From the NCBI GenBank assembly GCA_946626535.1, contig CAMOUK010000041.1, positions 1 to 9,420 of the forward strand: 9,420 nucleotides of DNA, read 5' to 3'. Under the pieces are notes generated by a model. The model was not told where the DNA came from. It saw nothing but the letters and a program-made list of their open reading frames with translations, and made no database searches. Shown here one piece after another: positions 6,559 through 9,420 of the stretch (position 1 is its first letter; every line of letters starts with the position of its first letter). The stretch is from an uncultured Caryophanales bacterium. GTDB lineage: Bacteria > Bacillota_I > Bacilli_A > Acholeplasmatales > Anaeroplasmataceae. Made by a program: the position numbers and the translations under genes.

Positions 6559-7716
6559 ATGAGTTATATTGGTATTTTCATAATGTCATCGTTTTGCTCA
6601 TTAATTGTAATATTTTTAATTTATAAGACATTAAGAGAAAAATCTATTCCAAAAAGAACGTCAAAATTATTTATTTTTTCTATGGTATCAGCTCTTGTTA
6701 CCTTGTTTTTTGATACATTAAATATATTAATTAAAATTAAATATATGACTGTTATACCTTGGGTTAACGGATTAATTCAAATTGCTTATTTTATTGGACT
6801 AATTTCTATTTGCTTTTCTGGTATGATGCTTGCAGATTCAATTGATGGATTTCCAATATTCGTTAAGAAAAGACAAATAGCATTACTTGCAATTCCAGCT
6901 ACAGTTTTTTGTTTATTAGTATTAATATCTCCAGCTTCACATATCATATTTTATATTGATGATGCTGGTCAATACCAAAGAGGACCTGCCAACTTTTTAC
7001 AATTTGTATTTACAGGTTTTTATATAGTTAGTGCTTTAGTGCGTTCAGAGCTTAGATTAAAGAATCCTAAATATACTCCATATAAGGAATCCTATGTCGC
7101 AGTAATAATATTTTTTGCTATGTCATTTTTAGGAGCTATAGGTCAAGTGCTAATTAGTTCTTTACTTAATACTGATGCCTTACTTCTTGAAGCATGTATA
7201 AGCTTTTCAGCAATTATAGTATTTATTCAACTAATACAAGAACAAATAGCTATGGATTCTTTAACTGGTGTATGTACAAGAAAATTCTTATTTAAATTTT
7301 TAGAAGAAAGAGTTGAAAGATCTAATAGTCTATTCTTGTTTATGATTGATATTGATGGCTTTAAAAAAATAAATGACCAATATGGTCATGTTGAAGGTGA
7401 TGAAGCCTTAAGAATTTTTTCTAGAGCTTTAAAAAAATTTGTTGATAAGAAATTTGGATTTATTGCTAGATATGGTGGAGATGAATTTGTAGTTGTATTT
7501 GATTTAACAGACGATGAGGTTAAGCCATATACAGAAGAATTATTAAGGGTGATAAGCTCTATTAATGATGAATATGATAAGGAATATACCTTTGCCGCTA
7601 GTATAGGATATTCTAAATATATTCCAAATGAATCTATCTCAGAATTTATTGATAGAGCCGATGTCATGATGTATGAATGGAAAGAAAACCATAGAAAAGG
7701 AATATGGGAAGAATGA
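6559..7716 (+). CDS. Membrane-anchored GGDEF diguanylate cyclase
   Basis: A 385-residue inner-membrane protein predicted to make cyclic di-GMP from two GTP. The N-terminal ~228 residues hold about seven hydrophobic segments (near 3-22, 37-58, 68-90, 106-128, 145-162, 178-202, 208-228), a likely sensor region resembling the 7TM domains on histidine kinases and cyclases. Its signal is unknown. The cyclase domain (about 230-382) opens with DSLTGVCTRKFL (233-244). It has metal-binding D264 in IDIDGF (263-268), the active-site RYGGDEF (304-310) with a canonical GGDEF, and ASIGYS (347-352), so activity is expected. The inhibitory I-site, RxxD five residues before GGDEF, is absent: K and G fill those positions, so product feedback is probably missing. 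No EAL or HD-GYP domain is fused. TGAGGT (6545-6550) sits eight bases before the ATG. The stop overlaps the next gene's ATG. Family very sure; ligand and output unknown. Confidence 0.95.
   Translation: MSYIGIFIMSSFCSLIVIFLIYKTLREKSIPKRTSKLFIFSMVSALVTLFFDTLNILIKIKYMTVIPWVNGLIQIAYFIGLISICFSGMMLADSIDGFPIFVKKRQIALLAIPATVFCLLVLISPASHIIFYIDDAGQYQRGPANFLQFVFTGFYIVSALVRSELRLKNPKYTPYKESYVAVIIFFAMSFLGAIGQVLISSLLNTDALLLEACISFSAIIVFIQLIQEQIAMDSLTGVCTRKFLFKFLEERVERSNSLFLFMIDIDGFKKINDQYGHVEGDEALRIFSRALKKFVDKKFGFIARYGGDEFVVVFDLTDDEVKPYTEELLRVISSINDEYDKEYTFAASIGYSKYIPNESISEFIDRADVMMYEWKENHRKGIWEE
7695..7716 (+). promoter_or_regulatory. Stop-start overlap and ribosome site of the Nudix gene
   Basis: The Nudix ATG (7713-7715) overlaps the cyclase TGA (7714-7716) as ATGA, a usual sign of translational coupling. 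An in-frame ATG at 7704 would add three residues, but AAAAGG (7695-7700) lies only three bases before it. The protein from 7713 begins MNLEEKQL, close in layout to the start of B. subtilis NudF, which supports 7713. Confidence 0.65.
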
Positions 7717-8243
7717 ATTTAGAAGAAAAACAATTAGACAATACATTAATATATGATGGTAGAGTAGTTAAGCTATATAAGGATAGAGTTTTATGTCCTA
7801 ATGGTAATGAAAGCATTAGAGAATATATTAGACATAGTGGTGGCGCTGCAATACTATGTATTAATTCAAAAAAAGAGGTTTTATTAATTAAACAGTTTAG
7901 ATATGCATATAATGAAGTAATGTATGAAATTCCTGCTGGTAAGCTAGAAAAAAATGAAGAGCCATTAAAGGCTGCCATTAGAGAATTTGAAGAAGAAACT
8001 GGTAATAAGACAAATGAATTAAAGTATTTAGGTAAAATATATCCAACATGTGGATATACAAATGAAATAATATATTTATATTTCACAGATAAATATGAGA
8101 TAAGTCATACTCATTTTGATGAGGATGAAATGGTTTTAACAGAATTTATTCCACTAGATAAGGTTAGACAGATGATTAATGATGGAATAATAAAGGATGC
8201 TAAAACAATTTGTGCAATTTATTATTATGATAATATGAAATAG
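7713..8243 (+). CDS. Nudix hydrolase, ADP-ribose pyrophosphatase-like
   Basis: A 176-residue cytoplasmic enzyme predicted to split ADP-ribose into AMP and ribose 5-phosphate, or a related nucleotide sugar. The N-terminal extension (1-45, with YDGRVVKLYKDRV) and the HSGGAAIL entry into the fold match the NudF/ADPRase group. The Nudix box (76-98) is complete: G76, E82, R90-E91, E94-E95 and G97, with metal-binding glutamates intact, although the hydrophobic residue that usually follows the last Gly is N98. ADP-ribose enzymes usually carry a Pro about 15 residues after the box, in a motif like SPGF/TPGY. Here the motif is P111-T-C113-G-Y-T-N-E, so Cys stands at the usual Pro and substrate choice is less certain. 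It sits in an operon with the diguanylate cyclase, with a four-base overlap. A known role of the family is to clear free ADP-ribose from NAD turnover, including sirtuin products, but the sirtuin gene is 7 kb away in a separate unit. Confidence 0.92.
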   Translation: MNLEEKQLDNTLIYDGRVVKLYKDRVLCPNGNESIREYIRHSGGAAILCINSKKEVLLIKQFRYAYNEVMYEIPAGKLEKNEEPLKAAIREFEEETGNKTNELKYLGKIYPTCGYTNEIIYLYFTDKYEISHTHFDEDEMVLTEFIPLDKVRQMINDGIIKDAKTICAIYYYDNMK

Positions 8244-8262
8244 GGAGCATTCCCTATTTTTT
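8238..8262 (+). terminator. Terminator of the cyclase-Nudix operon
   Basis: The 9-bp stem AAATAGGGA (8238-8246) and TCCCTATTT (8251-8259) has loop GCAT and is followed by T. The Nudix stop codon (8241-8243) lies inside the stem. Confidence 0.88.
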
Positions 8263-8288
8263 ACTTTATATAATAATTATGTTAAAAT
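8260..8288 (+). promoter_or_regulatory. Promoter of the cation-efflux gene
   Basis: TTTACT (8260-8265, 4 of 6) lies 17 bases from TAAAAT (8283-8288), which is preceded by TG at 8280-8281 (extended -10). The start is near 8295, leaving a leader of about 14 bases with AAGGTGATG (8298-8306). A second TATAAT at 8269-8274 has no good -35. The leader is too short for a metal riboswitch. Confidence 0.5.
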
Positions 8289-8308
8289 AAGAAAAAGAAG
8301 GTGATGCT

Positions 8309-9415
8309 ATGAATAGAGAAAAAGAAATAGTTAAAACATCCTTTGTAGGAATAATTGTTAATATATTACTTGTTGCATTTAAAGCATTTGTTGGTATAAT
8401 TGCCTCATCTATAGCAATTATAATGGATGCAGTTAATAATTTAACAGACGCCTTAAGCTCACTTATTACCATTATAGGTACTAAGCTTGCAGGTAAAAAA
8501 CCAAATAAAAAGCATCCATATGGCTATGGGAGAATAGAATATTTAACATCATCTTTAATAGCATTTATTATTTTATTTGCTGGCTTTACAGCAATATATG
8601 AATCTATTAAATCATTAATTGATGGTCAAAAGCCTTTATATGATACAACATCTATAATAATTATTTCAGTAGCTATTGTTGTAAAATTATTATTAGGCTT
8701 ATATTTTAGATATAAAGGTAAAAAGGTTGCCTCAGATGCCTTAAAGGCTTCTGGTCTTGATGCGCTATTTGATTCTATACTTTCACTTTCAACATTAGTT
8801 GCTTTAATAATATCTTTAACAACAAATGTTTATATTGAAGGTTATTTAGGTATATTAATTGGTCTGTTTATTATAAAATCAGGCTTTGAAGCCTTAAGGG
8901 AATCATTGTCACAAATTATTGGAGATAGATTTGATAGTGAGAAATCAGAAGCAATTAAGAATTTAATTATGTCTACATCAAGTGAAGTTAAAGGTGTATA
9001 TGATTTAATCATTAATAGCTATGGACCAAATAAATTTATTGGCTCAGTTCATATTGAAATAGATGATAAATTAACAGCTAAAGATATTCAGTATCTAGAA
9101 CGTCAAATTCAAAATGCGGCATATGAAAAATTCCAAATAGTTTTAACTATAGGAGTTTATGCATCTAATAATTCAACTGTTAAATCATTAGAAATAAAAG
9201 AATATTTAATTGAATTATTAAAGAATTATGAGCATATAATTCAAATGCATGGATTTTATGTAGATGAAATAAAAAAATATGTACTTTTTGATGTCATATT
9301 TGATTTTGACGAGAACAATAGAAATGAAAAAGTAGAAGAAATAAAGAATAATTTAGAAAATAAATTTGATGATTATAAATTTAATATAATAATTGATACT
9401 GATTATACAGATTAA
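8309..9415 (+). CDS. Cation diffusion facilitator, probable Mn2+ (or Fe2+) exporter
   Basis: A 368-residue inner-membrane divalent-metal/proton antiporter. Six helices fill about residues 10-200. The family signature S-x-A-I-I-M-D-A-V-N-N-L-T-D-A-L-S (34-50) places the helix-2 metal ligands at N43 and D47. In helix 5 the pair is D151 and D155 (DALFD). This N-D/D-D set lacks the His of zinc carriers (HxxxD) and matches that of the Mn2+ exporter MntE of Streptococcus pneumoniae, so Mn2+ export, or possibly Fe2+, is inferred. A cytoplasmic CDF C-terminal domain (about 207-292, with HIEIDDKL) is followed by a second domain-sized stretch to 368 with a similar beta-alpha-beta look (HGFYVDEIKKYVLFDVIFDF), making it longer than the roughly 300-residue minimum. 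The ATG follows AAGGTGATG. A single-gene unit; no terminator is visible in the five bases left. Family sure, metal moderately sure. Confidence 0.93.
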   Translation: MNREKEIVKTSFVGIIVNILLVAFKAFVGIIASSIAIIMDAVNNLTDALSSLITIIGTKLAGKKPNKKHPYGYGRIEYLTSSLIAFIILFAGFTAIYESIKSLIDGQKPLYDTTSIIIISVAIVVKLLLGLYFRYKGKKVASDALKASGLDALFDSILSLSTLVALIISLTTNVYIEGYLGILIGLFIIKSGFEALRESLSQIIGDRFDSEKSEAIKNLIMSTSSEVKGVYDLIINSYGPNKFIGSVHIEIDDKLTAKDIQYLERQIQNAAYEKFQIVLTIGVYASNNSTVKSLEIKEYLIELLKNYEHIIQMHGFYVDEIKKYVLFDVIFDFDENNRNEKVEEIKNNLENKFDDYKFNIIIDTDYTD

Positions 9416-9420
9416 AAGGG

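Noticed and set aside
7711..7720. TGA at 7714 read as Trp (Mycoplasma-type code)
   Set aside because: TGG is used for Trp in several genes, and reading through TGA would add only two residues before TAG. It behaves as a normal stop overlapping the next start.
8244..8308. Manganese riboswitch (yybP-ykoY type) ahead of the probable Mn exporter
   Set aside because: The gap is only 65 bases and already holds a terminator arm and promoter boxes. The predicted leader is about 14 bases, too short for that element.
1..9420. CRISPR array, transposon, phage genes, toxin-antitoxin pair, tRNA or rRNA
   Set aside because: No spaced direct repeats, transposase or integrase motifs, small paired genes or RNA gene signatures were seen on either strand.

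Overview
The window is about 30% G+C by eye, with short intergenic gaps, strong AAGGAGG/AAGGTGAT ribosome binding sites and sigma-A type promoters. TGG encodes Trp throughout and TGA serves as a stop, so the standard bacterial code applies and this is not a Mycoplasma-type genome. Together with the protein families, this points to a low-GC Bacillota (Firmicutes), perhaps an Erysipelotrichia-like or related gut Bacilli lineage. The genus cannot be named from the sequence alone. No tRNA, rRNA, CRISPR array, insertion sequence or phage gene is visible, and every gap between genes is shorter than 200 bases.

Layout. 17-742 (+): a Sir2 NAD-dependent protein deacylase. It converges on 763-1491 (-), an esterase-family protein that appears to have lost both its nucleophilic Ser and its catalytic His. 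A shared hairpin separates the two. 1492-1627 is a divergent control region holding a consensus promoter and a CIRCE-like palindrome. 1628-3511 (+) is the Hsp90 chaperone HtpG. It converges on 3586-4836 (-), a CPA2-type cation/proton antiporter, with a terminator for each. 4837-4999 is a second divergent region, with a palindrome over the predicted antiporter transcription start. 5000-6463 (+) is a MATE-family exporter. 6559-7716 (+) is a membrane-anchored GGDEF diguanylate cyclase whose stop codon overlaps the start of 7713-8243 (+), a Nudix ADP-ribose pyrophosphatase-like enzyme. 8309-9415 (+) is a cation diffusion facilitator whose metal-site residues resemble the manganese exporter MntE.

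How the parts relate. Most of the genes are housekeeping or homeostasis functions in single-gene transcription units, each with its own promoter and terminator. The one clear two-gene operon is diguanylate cyclase plus Nudix hydrolase. A loose theme is stress and ion homeostasis (HtpG, cation/H+ antiporter, MATE exporter, probable Mn exporter) with nucleotide and NAD metabolism (sirtuin, Nudix, c-di-GMP). This is a grouping by inference, not a demonstrated system.

I did not find an obvious new multi-gene system. The parts most worth a second look are the apparent pseudo-esterase sharing a control region with htpG, the CIRCE-like operator there, the palindrome at the antiporter start, and the overlapping cyclase-Nudix pair.
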